Below, piece by piece: positions 34,069 to 46,037 of a DNA stretch of 64,000 bases (its first letter is position 1; every line of letters begins with the position of its first letter). This DNA comes from Liquidambar formosana (lineage: Eukaryota > Streptophyta > Magnoliopsida > Saxifragales > Altingiaceae). Position numbers and translations under genes: made by a program. Location of the stretch: contig CM077823.1 of the NCBI GenBank assembly GCA_039720395.1, forward strand, positions 34,492,371-34,556,370. The letters run 5' to 3'. Under the pieces are notes generated by a model. It saw nothing but the letters and a program-made list of their open reading frames with translations, did not search any database and was not told the origin of the DNA.

Positions 34069-37000
34069 CTACCAAGGGCCTGTTAGTGTCCTTCTCAAGC
34101 ATCGTCTTTTACCTCCCCGTATATGATTCACTCTCTCCAAGAGCTGTCAAAACATACACGAAGAAAATTCATAAATAAATCAACCATACAAGTCAAATTT
34201 ACTAACAAGCAATTGATCTTCCAACTCACAAGAAACACCAATTTAAAGGAATGCTATTGTAGACTGATTTACTTATTAAATTAATCAAGAAGAAAAAAAA
34301 TGTTCCTCAACACATTGAAAGAATGTACAATTCAATTTTGGGAAGCGGGATCATACTGTGAGAGAAAACTCTTATGTTCAATGAGCAGACTCAGCCACAC
34401 ATGTAATCCCAGCCAATGGATAAATAGCCTTTTTTGCTTGTCGATGTTATCGTAGTTTTGAGGTCATTGAGGTCACTCACAGACAGAAACAACAATATGC
34501 TTGCCATTTTTTAAAGAAATCATGAGAACAACCCCTCCATAAGATTTTATTATTATTGTCATTATTTATTTATACATCAGGTCATTAGTTTTAAACAACA
34601 ACAAGATTTGTTTATTGATCATCCGTGAAACGTAAGCTATATTGCTTTTAGCAGAACTATGGCTTTTTTTTCTACGATTAAATACATCATTTATCAATAT
34701 AATAGCTCAAGAAATGGTACAGGTAAAAGGGACATTTACCTGATTTTTCTGCATTTCCACTATTTCTTCCTGCAGTAACCAAAGTAAAGGCAATGAGGGT
34801 CTGCTTTACCCAAATTTTATAGAGATCAATTAAAAATATAAGGGTTTTGACTGCACAAAAACATACCTGTTTCTTCTGCAATTCTTTGTTCAGCTCTTTG
34901 AGTTTTGCAACTTCTGCTTCCAGTTCCAAGGTATAGGCCTATAACCAAGCAAAGTTACATTATAAAATAAAGCTGTTTTGGGACCTAAATTCTACAAAAC
35001 CTATATATATATAATGTATATTTAAATTAATGGTAAGAACTGAGCTCTAACACCCCACAATCTCTCTCTCTCTCTCTCTCTCCCAAAAAAAAAAAAGAAA
35101 AAAAAAAAAAAAAAACATGTTATATTCAACACCTTTAGAAATTGGAAAAACAAAATGATTTAGCTTATTGACACTAGTGTCCAATTTGAGATAAAACAGT
35201 TTCAAATTAATGTTATCAGCAGGTTATATTTACAGTGGATTGGCTTAAAACATCTCATGTTATATCCTCTATTAGACACATGTATCTATTTAAAATTACA
35301 ATTTTATTGTGGGTGATAGGAAACCAATGTATAAATCAATTGTCAGGCTGCAGCATGTTGATAAATGATAAAAGTAGAAGGTTCATAACTAGCAAGATTT
35401 ACAGAACAACCACCGGGGTTTCTGTCCTTCCCCATTTTTCCTACTTGTAGTTATCATATTTATATCAACATCTCTCCAAGACAATAAGTTATCAATCAAG
35501 TATTTTCAACATAAAGTTTGTTTCTTTAACAAACAGAATTACAATAAAATTTTATAATTAATATTAAGTACGGCCATAAGTTTCTATTTTTCATTTTCAG
35601 GGGGCAGTATCCTTTTGCAGACTTTGACTTCATATTACCTTCTTGCAAATTGCAGATTTCAGTAGTTGCACATCAGGAATTCTAGAATTCTAAAGTTCTT
35701 TACGAAAATGTTAAAGATGCAAATTGAGAAGTTCTTGTTGGAATCAAGAACTCTGGGCTAGTGAGTAGGCTGGCCTAAACGGTTGTTCACAAATTCATTT
35801 TCTTTACAATTATTGAAGGGAAGTCTGCAAACAGCATGATATATATTCTCCATTTATAACATGAACGAGGTTGAATCTACATATTGATGCATAGACTACC
35901 ACCACCCCAAATATCAACCCGGTCATTTGAAATTAGAAGCGAAAACTCTAAATCCCTTAATTACCTTAAAAATTCATATAACAAAGTAATTTGTGAGACC
36001 CATTGCGAGCAACACAAAAAGACATCATTATGTATCAGCGCTAAAAGCACACACAAAAGCTATTTCGATAAACTCACCTGCTTACGAGCCCGTGACCTTG
36101 CCGCTGACTCTCTATTTTTTATCATCCTCCTCTGCCTTCTCTCAACTACTTTCTCCAATGCCCCATTGGATTTCCTTCCCCGCAGACCTTGGTTATAAAC
36201 ATAAGGACTTGGTGACAATGAAGAAGTATCCCCACTACTCTTCCCAATCACATCAGAAGAAACCTGGTTCACTGGGGATCCTGTTCCAATAGCAACTGCC
36301 CCAGCAGTTCCTAAACCAACCATGCCCATTCCTCCACCCTGTATCCCACCACCGTGAACTAAACCATTGTTCATAGATGGATCAGAAATTCCAACAATTG
36401 CACCCCTATTTCCAGGGCTGGCCAGCTGAGCATTATTTACTAAATGCATAGGAGAAGCAAAAGCCACAGTTGCTTGTTTTGGGAAAAGATGATGGTGCTG
36501 CTGCTGCTGTTGCTGCTGTTGTAGTTGCAATTGCGGTTGTTGTGAAGCAGACCTGATTCCACCTACATTCACTGCTAAATTAGGAGACTGATTAGCCACT
36601 GAATTATTATTCTCTACCATCCGATTACCTGAAACTCCAGCATTCCTACCAGGCTGTTGAAACCCACCAAGAGCTAAGCCAGTGTTGTTATTTGCTCCGA
36701 ATAATTCTCCATAAAATCCGCCATTGTTAGTCCTTCCAATTGGTTGAGTTTCCTCCCTTACTACCCCTGCTCTCACCAAGAATTCCTCCAAAGTCATTTC
36801 TCCCAAAGTCTGTTGCCTCCGCGGCAAATTCGATCCCCCACCGCCAATCTCATCCTTCACACCATCACTTTCTTTAAGCAAGTCTTTCCAAACTTCATCG
36901 ACCGTTTTCTGACTGAGGGTCCGCGGCAATGTCAGTGACCCTTGTCTCTGCAAATTCCCACCAGGCACACTCCCCTGTCCTCCACCAGCAGCTGGTGTCA

Positions 37001-37223
37001 TGGCTTGAGTCTCCTCAGCTGTCCAAATGCTCTTCAGAAGTTCATCCATGTTCATTGATCCAAAATCCTTTCCCAGTCCACTGAAGGTGTTTTGAAGCTC
37101 ATCAAAGGTCAACGAGTACACGGATGGCTGCCGGGCTAAAGGGAAATTTGCCGGTGGCCTCCTACCACCACCTTCCAGGGGCGGAACATCGCCGAAGCTC
37201 TTGAAGTTCATATAAGATCCCAT
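34069..37223 (-). CDS. ABF3: ABA-responsive element binding factor, bZIP group A (AREB/ABF; ABF3-like by position)
   Basis: Four coding exons: 36078-37223, 34867-34938, 34740-34769 and 34069-34143; 440 residues, all phase 0. The start is the ATG at 37223 (MGSYMNFKSF); ten upstream codons in frame are ignored. Conserved blocks: C1 with RQPS (31-34), C2 with RQGSLTLPRTLSQKTVDEVW (93-112), C3 with RRQQTLGEMTLEEFLVRAG (135-153) and C-terminal LRRTLTGPW (432-440). These RxxS/T sites are SnRK2 targets in this family. A Gln/His run sits in the middle. The basic region MIKNRESAARSRARKQ (about 367-382) is split from the leucine zipper by intron 1, as usual for group A. Nuclear factor binding ABRE (ACGTGG/T) in ABA, drought and cold responses. 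Exon 4 is just 75 nt. ABF3 rather than ABF2 or ABF4 is inferred from gene order only. Confidence 0.93.
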
Positions 37224-37422
37224 TTTTTTTAATGAAATTTCAAGTAGTGGCAACAGCTCAGGTAATCAAATTATCTTTAAATATCCCTCCAAATTCAAGT
37301 AGATCACATTGAGAATCCCTGTTCCTCCTGGCTTGCTTTCTTCAAACCCAGATCCAGAATATACACAAATCAAGAAAAAGGATGAGTTTGCAAACCCATA
37401 TTCAAATTCCCATCCACGAACA

Positions 37423-37830
37423 AACTTTAAAACCCAAAATCCAAAAACCCGTAAAAATTAAACTGTACGTGCTGAATTATCACTAGATAATTTCAAAAAT
37501 AGAAACACCATGCCGAATCCCAGGTAACCAAACAAACTCTGATTCAGCTTCAAAGCATTGAAAACACGAAAAACCCAAATTCAAATTCCCTTCCATGGAA
37601 AACAAACTCTGTTTCAGCTTCAAAGCATTGAAAACATGAAAACCCAGATTCAAACTCCCTTCCATGGACAAACTTTAAAAACCCAAATTCAAAAAGACCG
37701 TAAACGTTAACCTGCCTCCATATTTATCACTATATGATTTTCATAAAACCAGAAACACCATCCAGACTCCCAAGTAACAAAGCAAACTCTGTTTCAGCTC
37801 CAAAGCATTGAAAACAATTTTTGACATAAC
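37423..37830. repeat. Tandem repeats in the ABF leader region
   Basis: A unit of about 250 bp starting CAAACTTTAAAA recurs at 37423 and 37671. Inside it a 70-80 bp sub-unit around TTCAGCTTCAAAGCATTGAA recurs at about 37541, 37613 and 37792. The repeats lie between the ABF start codon and the probable first leader exon, so likely in a leader intron. Confidence 0.75.
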
Positions 37831-38288
37831 AACCCATTTTCAAGAAATAATTCAAAAGCAACACAAAACAACTAACAAAAAATTTTTTAAATAAAAAAAA
37901 TTTGCTTGCCTTATACACAAATCCAACTGATGTTTATATGTTTTTGCTTTCTTCAATTTCAGATCCAATGATTCACCAAAACATAATTACAAACTTCATA
38001 CCCAAACTCAAACATATATTTTGGAACCCATGTTATGAATCAGATCATGGCACTTAACCAAAATTCCCAACAAGAAAACAAATTACAATTACATAAATAA
38101 AAAAATAAAAATCAAATTTTGATAAATATTTTGTGAATCAGACCATGAAATTCACCTAAATTTCTCCACAAGTAAAATCAAAACTCAAATTATTACCCAA
38201 AAAAAGACAAAGAAAAAAGCAAAATAAAATGGTAAAATACAAGAGTAGATTGTGTGTGTACAGGGGGAGAGACCTTTTTTTTACCTTT

Positions 38289-38423
38289 CTAATTTATTTT
38301 CGGGGAGAGATTTTTGGGGTTGGTGCAGTGACTGGTGAGAGTGTCGTTTCCTTCAGCAGAAGACTGCTCAGAGGCACGGTGGAGTCGACAAGTGTCTTGT
38401 GCCGCCTCGACACGGGTCGCCAT
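38289..38423 (-). CDS. Upstream open reading frame in the probable ABF leader
   Basis: A 44-codon frame starting MATRVEAAQDTCRLHRASE and ending just before a good splice donor (GAAAG|GTAAA, exon end 38285). This stretch is GC-richer than its surroundings, as expected for a leader exon, and AREB/ABF genes commonly have an intron in the leader. If transcription starts upstream of 38423 the frame would be a uORF able to reduce ABF translation. The transcript start is not known, so this is inference. Confidence 0.35.
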   Translation of the reverse strand: MATRVEAAQDTCRLHRASEQSSAEGNDTLTSHCTNPKNLSPKIN

Positions 38424-38908
38424 TTAAGGAGGTTGTGAAGGTTCAGATAAAAGGCCAAAACTTTTTTATTTTTTTATTTTGTTATATAGTATTGGAGAGA
38501 TGAGCCATTGGGATCGCGCAACGTGGCTCAATGGTGCAGAAGATGAGGTCAATGATTTGGCGTGTGGCCAATGGGGGTTTGCTAGGTGGAACGATTCTGG
38601 CCGTTCAATTCTCTTTCCGACATGTTGATTGGATGGCGATGCTTTGTTTTTTGTTTTTTTTTTAATTCCGTCTTGAATTTGATGAATAGTGGGGACAGTA
38701 AGCATCAAACTTACTAGTAGGATAAACGAGATAAGATCATTTATTATTTTAAGCTCATTATTGTTTTAAATAACCAAAATTGAGTTAAGTTTTAACAGTT
38801 TATTGGTTGACTTGATTTAACTTGTTTAGTCCCCTAAATTACCTACTCCCATGTGCGAATATGGGTTGAGGTAGAAAAGTTAGGGTAAAGTATTAATGTA
38901 TATATTAT
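38424..38908. other. Probable ABF promoter and spacer
   Basis: The region upstream (minus strand) of the ABF leader. It contains ACGTGG/CCACGT-like bases at about 38520-38526 (CAACGTGGC). No gene seen. Confidence 0.4.
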
Positions 38909-39297
38909 GGGAAGTATCTGTTTATATTTAGTGTAAAAAATTTTACTCTTATATCTTTTAATATCTTTTTGTGTAAATAATATTTTACTAATCCAACAGT
39001 TAGATTATGTATTCTATTCATACACATTATGAATATTAAATTTCAAATAAATCAGATATCAAAAAACGTTTGATTCATAATTTTACATTTCTTTTTATAA
39101 ATAAAATTATAATTTGGGACACTTTATGGATGACATACTTTCCGATATCTAATTTACTTTAAATTTGACATACATGATATGCATGAATAAAGAACCTAAT
39201 CCAACGGTTGAATTGATGAAATATTTTTCTCACACAAAAAACATTGAGGAGTGTAAGAGTAAAAAGTTTCACACCACATGTAAATGAATCCCTCCCC
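38909..39297. mobile_element. Fold-back MITE with ~150-bp inverted arms
   Basis: The left arm 38909-39060 and right arm 39144-39297 are imperfect reverse complements: both contain the TAATCCAACNGTT phrase in opposite senses and meet at GATATC on either side of an ~83-bp loop. No coding capacity. Architecture matches 55722-56098. Confidence 0.75.
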
Positions 39298-39441
39298 ATA
39301 TACCATATAACACTATTCTATAGTATTACAAGTCAAAAAATCTTTAAGTCCTTACTATTGAGGAAGAGCTTCTTTTTACCCTCAATTATATTATACCATT
39401 TGTCGTAGTTAATTATAAAAAAACTTGACTAGGGACACATG

Positions 39442-40071
39442 CAGGGGTGGAACTATAAATTTTTGTTTGGGGTTGCTACCTATATACTAATTAACAAACA
39501 TATACAAGCGCATATATGCATACATTTTATATGTTGAGTGTATGTGTGCACGCGTTTATGTAAAATATAAGAAAAGAAGCCACAAATTTAATTCCATAGT
39601 AATCATAAATCACATCTATAAGTATTGTTGTATATAAAATTTACATGTCTATAAAATCAAGAAAGGAGTGTTGGACTGCTAGACGAGGAACAAAGAAAAA
39701 AGTGAGACCTTAAGTGACAGAGGGATTGAGCCTTGAGGCTTTTTCGTGAGAGAGAGGTTGAAATATTGAGAAAAGGAGCACTGCTGAATGCTTGGAATAC
39801 CAACTAGCTTGGAGATAGATTAGTAAAGTGAGAGGACAAAAATCTATTTTCCCTCTTTTTGGTAAATCTTTATTCCCTCCGTTTTTTTGGGTACAACTCT
39901 GTTCCCTCTTAAGCCTTAGTTGGCATGCATAATGAGGTGGAGAAATGAATGGGGGGCCTCGCTTTATCAAGTTTGGGGTTACCAACTCATCAAAATAAAG
40001 GATATTATGAAGTTTTTAAAAAAATTTGGGGTTGCCATAGCCCCCCAAAGGCAAAGGTAGGTTTGCCCTTA
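39442..40071. mobile_element. Non-autonomous hAT element, 630 bp
   Basis: Flanked by the perfect 8-bp duplication GACACATG (39434-39441 and 40072-40079). Termini CAGGGGTGGAACTA and ...TAGGTTTGCCCTTA are imperfect inverted repeats. No transposase frame. Related termini occur at 60575-61111. Confidence 0.88.
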
Positions 40072-40079
40072 GACACATG

Positions 40080-41209
40080 GATTCATGGACACAAACATGT
40101 GAATATATATTCATATTCACATAAACATGCGGACACAAAGAAATGTGGGCATGTGTTCATAATCATATAAATATGGGTATATTGGCACACGATCAACTTT
40201 CATTAATTTTTCTAGATACACGATAAAAAGTGAGTAAATGTAAGGAGGATCGGAGCTTCCTCTCCACCATAAGTAGCCAAGTATGTCCAAATAATTTTTA
40301 AAAACAACATATAAGTACACATCAAAAATTGAGTCAAATGGAGATTATATGCCGCAAAGGGTGGATCAACTTACCAAGTTGACGTACTATTACAAGTTCA
40401 ATAAAAATACAGTAAAAAAGATGTATCAAAATTTGTATCAAGAAGAGAACAATCATAAAAGCATAGACCTCCTAATGTAGTTATATATGTTTTGACACAT
40501 AAATCTTTTTGTTTTGTATTTGTTGGTTTATACATTTTCTTTACTATATTTTTATTAACGTGTAATATTACGTTTATTTAATAACATAGTATCGTGGAGG
40601 TACACACCAATTCCACCCACCCCCATTCCCTATAGAACAGGCCTAGTTTGATTAGGGTAAAGTATGGAAGCATAATACCGTCAACTAAAGTTGTAGAAGA
40701 AGGGCAACAATTATTGGTTTATTTACTTTGGAGGAGACATGGTGTAGGGTAGTTGGAGGGCACCCCTCACATGCCCATTGCCTAGCCACAACATGCTTCC
40801 TCACCAGTTAAACCTTTTAATTCTGATTGGATCTCACTTATGGGTCCATTTGGATAAGCTTTTTATTCTTATTTTTTACTTTTAAAAATGAAAATAATAA
40901 AAAAATTTAATGTAAAAAATTTTGAAAATTACTTTTAAAATTGAGGTAGTATGAAATCTTAGTTTTAACTTCGTATGAATGCATGTGTGAGTGTGTGTGT
41001 TTTCCTATCGTTTGATAAAAAAAATAAAATTGTATGACCATATGGGAACATAAAGATTTGTATGGTTCTTCTAATTATGCAGTAGAAGAAAAATATGAAA
41101 AATAATATTTCAAGTCGCATTAAGGTGTCACATTTTTCTTTCATTTTTTTTTAATTTAAAAAAAAACATTATTTTCTCTAATCAATTTTGCTAGTTCTTA
41201 TATATACAT
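40080..41209. other. AT-rich spacer
   Basis: No gene seen. A phrase GGTCCATTTGGATAAGC near 40846 could be one end of a MITE, but I found no partner. Confidence 0.5.
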
Positions 41210-41365
41210 TAGATAAAGTTGATTTTTACTGTATGACTTGCGTGAAAAGATTATCTATCTAATATCCAACGATGAATTTTACAAAATATGAATCGAAAAT
41301 AAATTATTTAAAACTTGTGTAAAAATTTACATATGTTGATTTTAACTATGTATATATATACACAC
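41210..41365. mobile_element. Partial fold-back MITE (one arm)
   Basis: Shares TTATCTATCTAAT, ACGATGAATTTTACAAAATATGAAT-like and GTGTAAAAATTTAC phrases, in the same order, with the right arm of the element at 55722-56098. The other arm is missing. Confidence 0.55.
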
Positions 41366-41829
41366 ATTTGCATATCGTAATAGCTAGTAGTCTTTTCCTA
41401 AATCTTTGGTCAGAATTTTTTGTCCTTTTTAAAAATTTTTTTCAGCCAGAAAAATATGAACTCAAACCCATGGTCCAATGAGGTTGCCACACTTTCCACA
41501 CCTAACAAGGGTCATAGGACTCCGTCTAGTGTGGCCAAAACAAACACTGCCTTCAAGGGTAGCAATCAGCCAATGAGAAACATGCAAGAGGCAAGAACCG
41601 AAGGGCAGTCTCACCCATGTGGCCTACAGTGGGCCGTACGTAGGCACCTCTCAAAGGCTAAAAGCCCACATCAAAATCATTCAAGATCTTATGGTATCTT
41701 TCCAAGTTTCCTTTGGTATCTATCAATAAAGACAACCACCAATCAGCCTACAAGATTACGGTATATGGCCTACAAGATTACGGTATGTTGATGATAGTGG
41801 GGAAGGACAAAAGCAGCTAAAGATGAAGG

Positions 41830-42160
41830 ATGCTTCATTTTTTTTCTTGGTGCAATATCATGGATATTATTTAGAAATCAGATCCTGGGGTGGGAAACAC
41901 CAGACAAGTCTGCTAACAAAAGGGTACATAACCCAACAGGGGGTGAAGTCAAAACTTGAAAATTAGAGCTAACACTATGGCCCTTCTTAGAAAGAAAGTC
42001 TGCACATTGATTTTCTTCCCTCAAAGTGTGCTGTAGCGAACTGGGCCAATCCCGGTTAAGCAACACTCCACAATTTCGTTGATGAGATTTCCCTCAGGAT
42101 GGAATTGCACTTGAGCTGAGGAGATTAAATTAGAGCAACCTTAGAACAAGTCTCAATAGC
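41830..42160 (-). pseudogene. LINE RNase H-domain remnant
   Basis: The minus strand encodes a peptide with WPSSLQHTLREENQCADFLSKKG followed by FQVLTSPPVGLCTLLLAD, the end of the RNase H domain found in plant non-LTR elements. Upstream (42070-42160) the homology shifts frame, so it is broken. A short A-rich 3' end lies at about 41838-41848 (plus-strand T run). Confidence 0.65.
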
Positions 42161-42899
42161 TTCATCCCATGTATTGACTATTGAGTATCGGCAAAGCCTA
42201 CCCCAATCTAGGAGGGGGGTATTGGACAAGTTTTTAAGACACGACCCTATTTATAGAATAGATGGATCCATCTACAAGAATTTTCGAGAAATTCTTTGGT
42301 ATCTTGGGAGTAGTATGTTTAAATAGAAAGTAGTCACGTGGTGTAGTTAATAGATTACATTTGTGGTAACTTCATGTTACATTTATGATAATCTCAGTTA
42401 CTATAAATACGACTATTTATCATAAAATGTGACCTAAAGTTATCACAAATAGAATCACTTATGACAAATTATGATTATTTAAGATACGTTATCCAAATTT
42501 TTTGTGTAGATACCATACATAGAATTCCCCAAAATGCTTACCCATAAAGCTGTTAATCTTATAGTAACTTTTTCCTTTCTAAAAGACTAGAAAAGAAAAA
42601 AAAAATAGAGGAGACTTAGTGGTCCTATATCACTATATATACACTAGCAATTCATAGTTTATAACTTCATGCCAATTACTTTACCCCAATTTAGTAATAA
42701 ATAAATAAATAAATATTTTAACCTCATTGAAGTGGTAGCTAATGTTATCACGTGAATTCATTTTAATATATTTTTGTTTTTTCTTTTATAACTTACGCCG
42801 GCACCATATAGAGTGGCATGAGAAAGTTGAGGCTAAAAATTAAAGGATACATCCTTCTTTTTTATTTTAAAAAAATTATCATCTTATGTCAACTATCAA
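42161..42899. other. Spacer
   Basis: AT-rich, no gene. Short palindromic phrases around 42360-42480 (TTTATGATAATCTCAGTTACTATAAATAC and near-complements) suggest a decayed inverted-repeat element. Confidence 0.35.
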
Positions 42900-43425
42900 G
42901 GTAGCCTACTATGTGTGCTTTCAATGCAAGGTTGTTGGCTGTTATTTGCGGCATTGAGTAAGCTCGGGAGAAGGGTTGGTTGTCTTTGTGGATTGAGTAT
43001 GACTTTTTTTCAGTCATTCAATGTGTAAGGAACCCTGTCTACATTACTCCTTGGTCACTTCGGGTTAGATAGCAGAATTGTAAGTTTTTCCTCCGGTCTA
43101 CGACTTTTCGATGTTCTCACATCTTTCGTGAGGGTAATGCTGTTGCTGATTAAGTAGCTAATATGAGTATTCTTTATCAAGGTTTTCAATGGCTTTGGGT
43201 TGCTCCTTCAGTACTTAATTATGCCCTTTGTCATGATATGTTTAGCCTTTATTCTTATGGGTTTAGGCCTTAGTTGGCTTTTCTCTGTCCTTATGAGCTG
43301 CCTTGGGGTGTTTTTATAAACCCCAATTCCAGACAGTTTTTATTTTTTCCACTTATCATTATTGTTTTTTTCTTCTTTCCTTTAATAATATAATGGATAT
43401 ATTTCCATTAAAAAAAAAAAAGAAA
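42900..43425 (+). pseudogene. LINE RNase H-domain remnant with poly(A) tail
   Basis: Translation of 42916-43200 gives AFNARLLAVICGIE, a stop, then GWLSLWIEYD, ...SHIFREGNAVAD and VANMSILYQGF, the RNase H domain of plant LINE proteins. Three or more in-frame stops break it. A U-rich 3' end and A run (43411-43422) follow. 5'-truncated and dead. Confidence 0.75.
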
Positions 43426-43429
43426 AAAA

Positions 43430-44558
43430 GTTAGCCTACTAACTATACTACTATATAAAGCCAATTCCTTTGATTGGACTGGATCTGAAAAATACTAAAC
43501 CATCCTTATATAAGTTTATAAAGCTAAGAAATGATTTGGTAATTTTACTAACTTTAAAAAATCCACCACAATCTGTTTTTCCTTAATTCTCTCCCACACG
43601 CTTGCGTTTTAAGAAACTTGAAAACTGATATAACAGTTTCACTGATAGAGTGAAATCTTGAAAAGATGTGTTATACACTTATCGTGTGTACTCGAATACT
43701 AGTGTTATTTAATGTAATTACCCACCGCGTCAAGCTTTAACACTTCGGAAAAATTACAATTTTTTTTTTTTCTAAACAGTTTTCAAGTTTGGTCCGTTTC
43801 TACTTATCTTTTATAGATTGAAACTTCCACCTTACCCTTTTTTCTAGTTACTTTTTAATTACATGTAGATAATTGTTTGAGACTGATTTTAAATCTCACA
43901 CCTATGGCATATGTAAGATTAATATATAAATGATCATAATAGGACAAGGGTGGGTGGATGGTGTCCCATGCAGGCCTGCCAAGCAAGTGGTGCCAGCCAC
44001 TGGTGCTGCCACTCCTCGCCAATTAACAATCAGGATTCAAAAGATGGCCCATAGACTAGCACATAAGGAGTACATCTATGACTTGACTCCACTGCCACTG
44101 GTGAGTACCCGTGGCAGCTGCTTCTTCCTGTGCCACCAAATTAATTCTCTTTATGTCAAGACCTACGATGAGTGTGTTTGGTTCACCACCTCCAGCTCAA
44201 CACAAGATAATCTGACACAAAGAGGATAAGAGACATGGATTGGTAGCCCTCCACTCCTAAAAAAAAATGGCGTAAAAATAAAAGAAAAGAAATGATGTAT
44301 ACTTTCACCCATGTCCTTTTTAAGCACATGTACTATGTTTTAAAATATTGCCTGCTCATTATTTTTAAAAAAAAATTTTTTTTTGGGGGGGGGGGGGGGG
44401 GGGGGGGTGATGATTGGTGGTGGGGGTTATCTTTTTCTTCATATCACCTCACTTTTGAAAAATGAGATAGTATTCTCTTTGTTCCAAATTAAGTTAAGTG
44501 TCCTCTTTGAAAAAACACGTTTTTTAAAAAAATCTTATTAAATATTTTTATATTAATG
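43430..44558. other. Spacer
   Basis: No supported gene. A 99-codon open frame at 43930-44229 has no recognisable domain. A T-run followed by 23 G lies at 44376-44407. Confidence 0.45.
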
Positions 44559-44563
44559 CATAT

Positions 44564-46032
44564 TGTAGACACTCCATTTTGCCCCTATATTTGACGATGG
44601 GTTCTCGATGATGAGGTCCGAATGTTTGTTACTAATTCCACGACCTTCTTTCGATGAGTTAAGCGGGCCGCAGGGCACAAGTTGAAGAGGATTTCAAGCC
44701 AACATGCATATGCATAATGTAATACGCGTACGCATAATTGTTTTAAGCGTACGCATATCAAGTTGCGCGTACGCACTGTGTAGTGAAGCGTACGCATATT
44801 CTGTATGTGCGTATGCGCGTTGACCCCCATTTTTAGCACTAGCACAAACACCTCCATGAATTGAGGAAGGTTTGTCTGTGATTACCTTGTGGAAGAGGGG
44901 GAGCGAGCCAAAGTCGGCTGAAGAAATCCCTAAGATCCCTAAGGATGGTTTTAACCTAATTCTACCCTATAAATACGAAGGAGGAGGACTGGGAGAGGGG
45001 GTCCTTTTTGGATTAAAAAAACCAGTAAGGAAGAGGAGGCTAGAGAAGAGAGGAGAACAGAGCGAAAAGGTTGAACTCAAAGAAAGAAGGTAATATCGGT
45101 TGGTAGCGGACCTGAGGGAGCAACTACCCTTAGCTCTACGTGTGGTAAACTTCTTCCCTTAGATGAGTACTCCATTATTCGCTTGTTTGCAATGATATAT
45201 GGTTGTCTAACCCGATGCATGGCCAGAAATGGCATTGAATAATTTTACATATTGCCATTGAAATTGGGAGGTTGACGATCAAATGTTCAAAGTGTTAGGA
45301 CGGATGCCTTGACACTCAACTGCGATCTATGCGTACTAAACATAATTTGAACTTGGCCACGCTCATGCTTGTATGCAGGAAGGACTAACGGATTTGTTGC
45401 AGGTGTCGGTGCGTACGCGCACTATATCGCGCATACGCATAATCCTTCAAGCATACACGCTTCGGGTATGTGTGCGCATATCATTATCCTGTTTACTAAT
45501 AGATTGTTGCAGGTCATAGCACGTATGCACAGGATTTTATGCGTACGCATATTGCTATCAGGTGTACGCACGAAAATGGCACGCTCGTACGCATATCGAG
45601 GAAAGCATTCGCGTGCCATTTCGAATTAAACCCCCCGCCCCTTTTTGCTTTATCATTCCGCTTCCTCTTTTATCTTTCCCTGTTTACTTACTTGTATATT
45701 TGTTCGATATATGTTGCTGTATTTTAATTTGCCATTCGCGTGCGTGCTTAACTGTTGCATGTCTTTAGGGTAATCCCGATTAAATTGGAATATTAAATGT
45801 GATTAAGAAATACAAAGTGGGGGCCGATCTTCGGATCGGGCGTCATTGGATGCCTAACACCTTCCCAATGACGTACCCTAACTCCGAACCTTCTCTGGTT
45901 ATGACGAGTTGGACCCTTGCAAAGGGGTCGAGTTTGGTTCCCGGGTTTCCTGGGTGGCGACTCCTCTCTGCGCTAGTCCTCCGAGGCTAGTGCGTACTCT
46001 CGAACCGCACGGTTTAGGGCGCGGCGCTCACA
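44564..46032 (+). repeat. Solo LTR, 1469 bp, with 5-bp target duplication
   Basis: Starts TGTAGACACTCC and ends GCGCGGCGCTCACA, with TG/CA ends. The perfect duplication CATAT flanks it (44559-44563 and 46033-46037). The start and the GGGTGGCGACTCC phrase near the end are typical of large plant gypsy LTRs. A TATA box sits at 44968. The LTR is much richer in GC and CpG than its surroundings and carries many copies of the GCGTACGCAT motif. No internal region remains, so LTR-LTR recombination removed the element. Confidence 0.9.
44968..44975 (+). promoter_or_regulatory. TATA box of the solo LTR
   Basis: TATAAATA, about 405 bp into the LTR, followed by a purine-rich stretch. It fits the pol II promoter of the lost element and fixes the plus orientation. 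Confidence 0.6.
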
Positions 46033-46037
46033 CATAT

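Noticed and set aside
41420..41791. 123-codon frame as a gene
   Set aside because: Low-complexity peptide without a domain in a transposon-rich spacer; no support beyond length.
43930..44229. 99-codon frame as a gene
   Set aside because: No domain, no intron or promoter signals, lies between transposon remnants.
44872..45093. Charged 73-codon frame as a host gene
   Set aside because: Lies wholly in the solo LTR, around its TATA box and leader.
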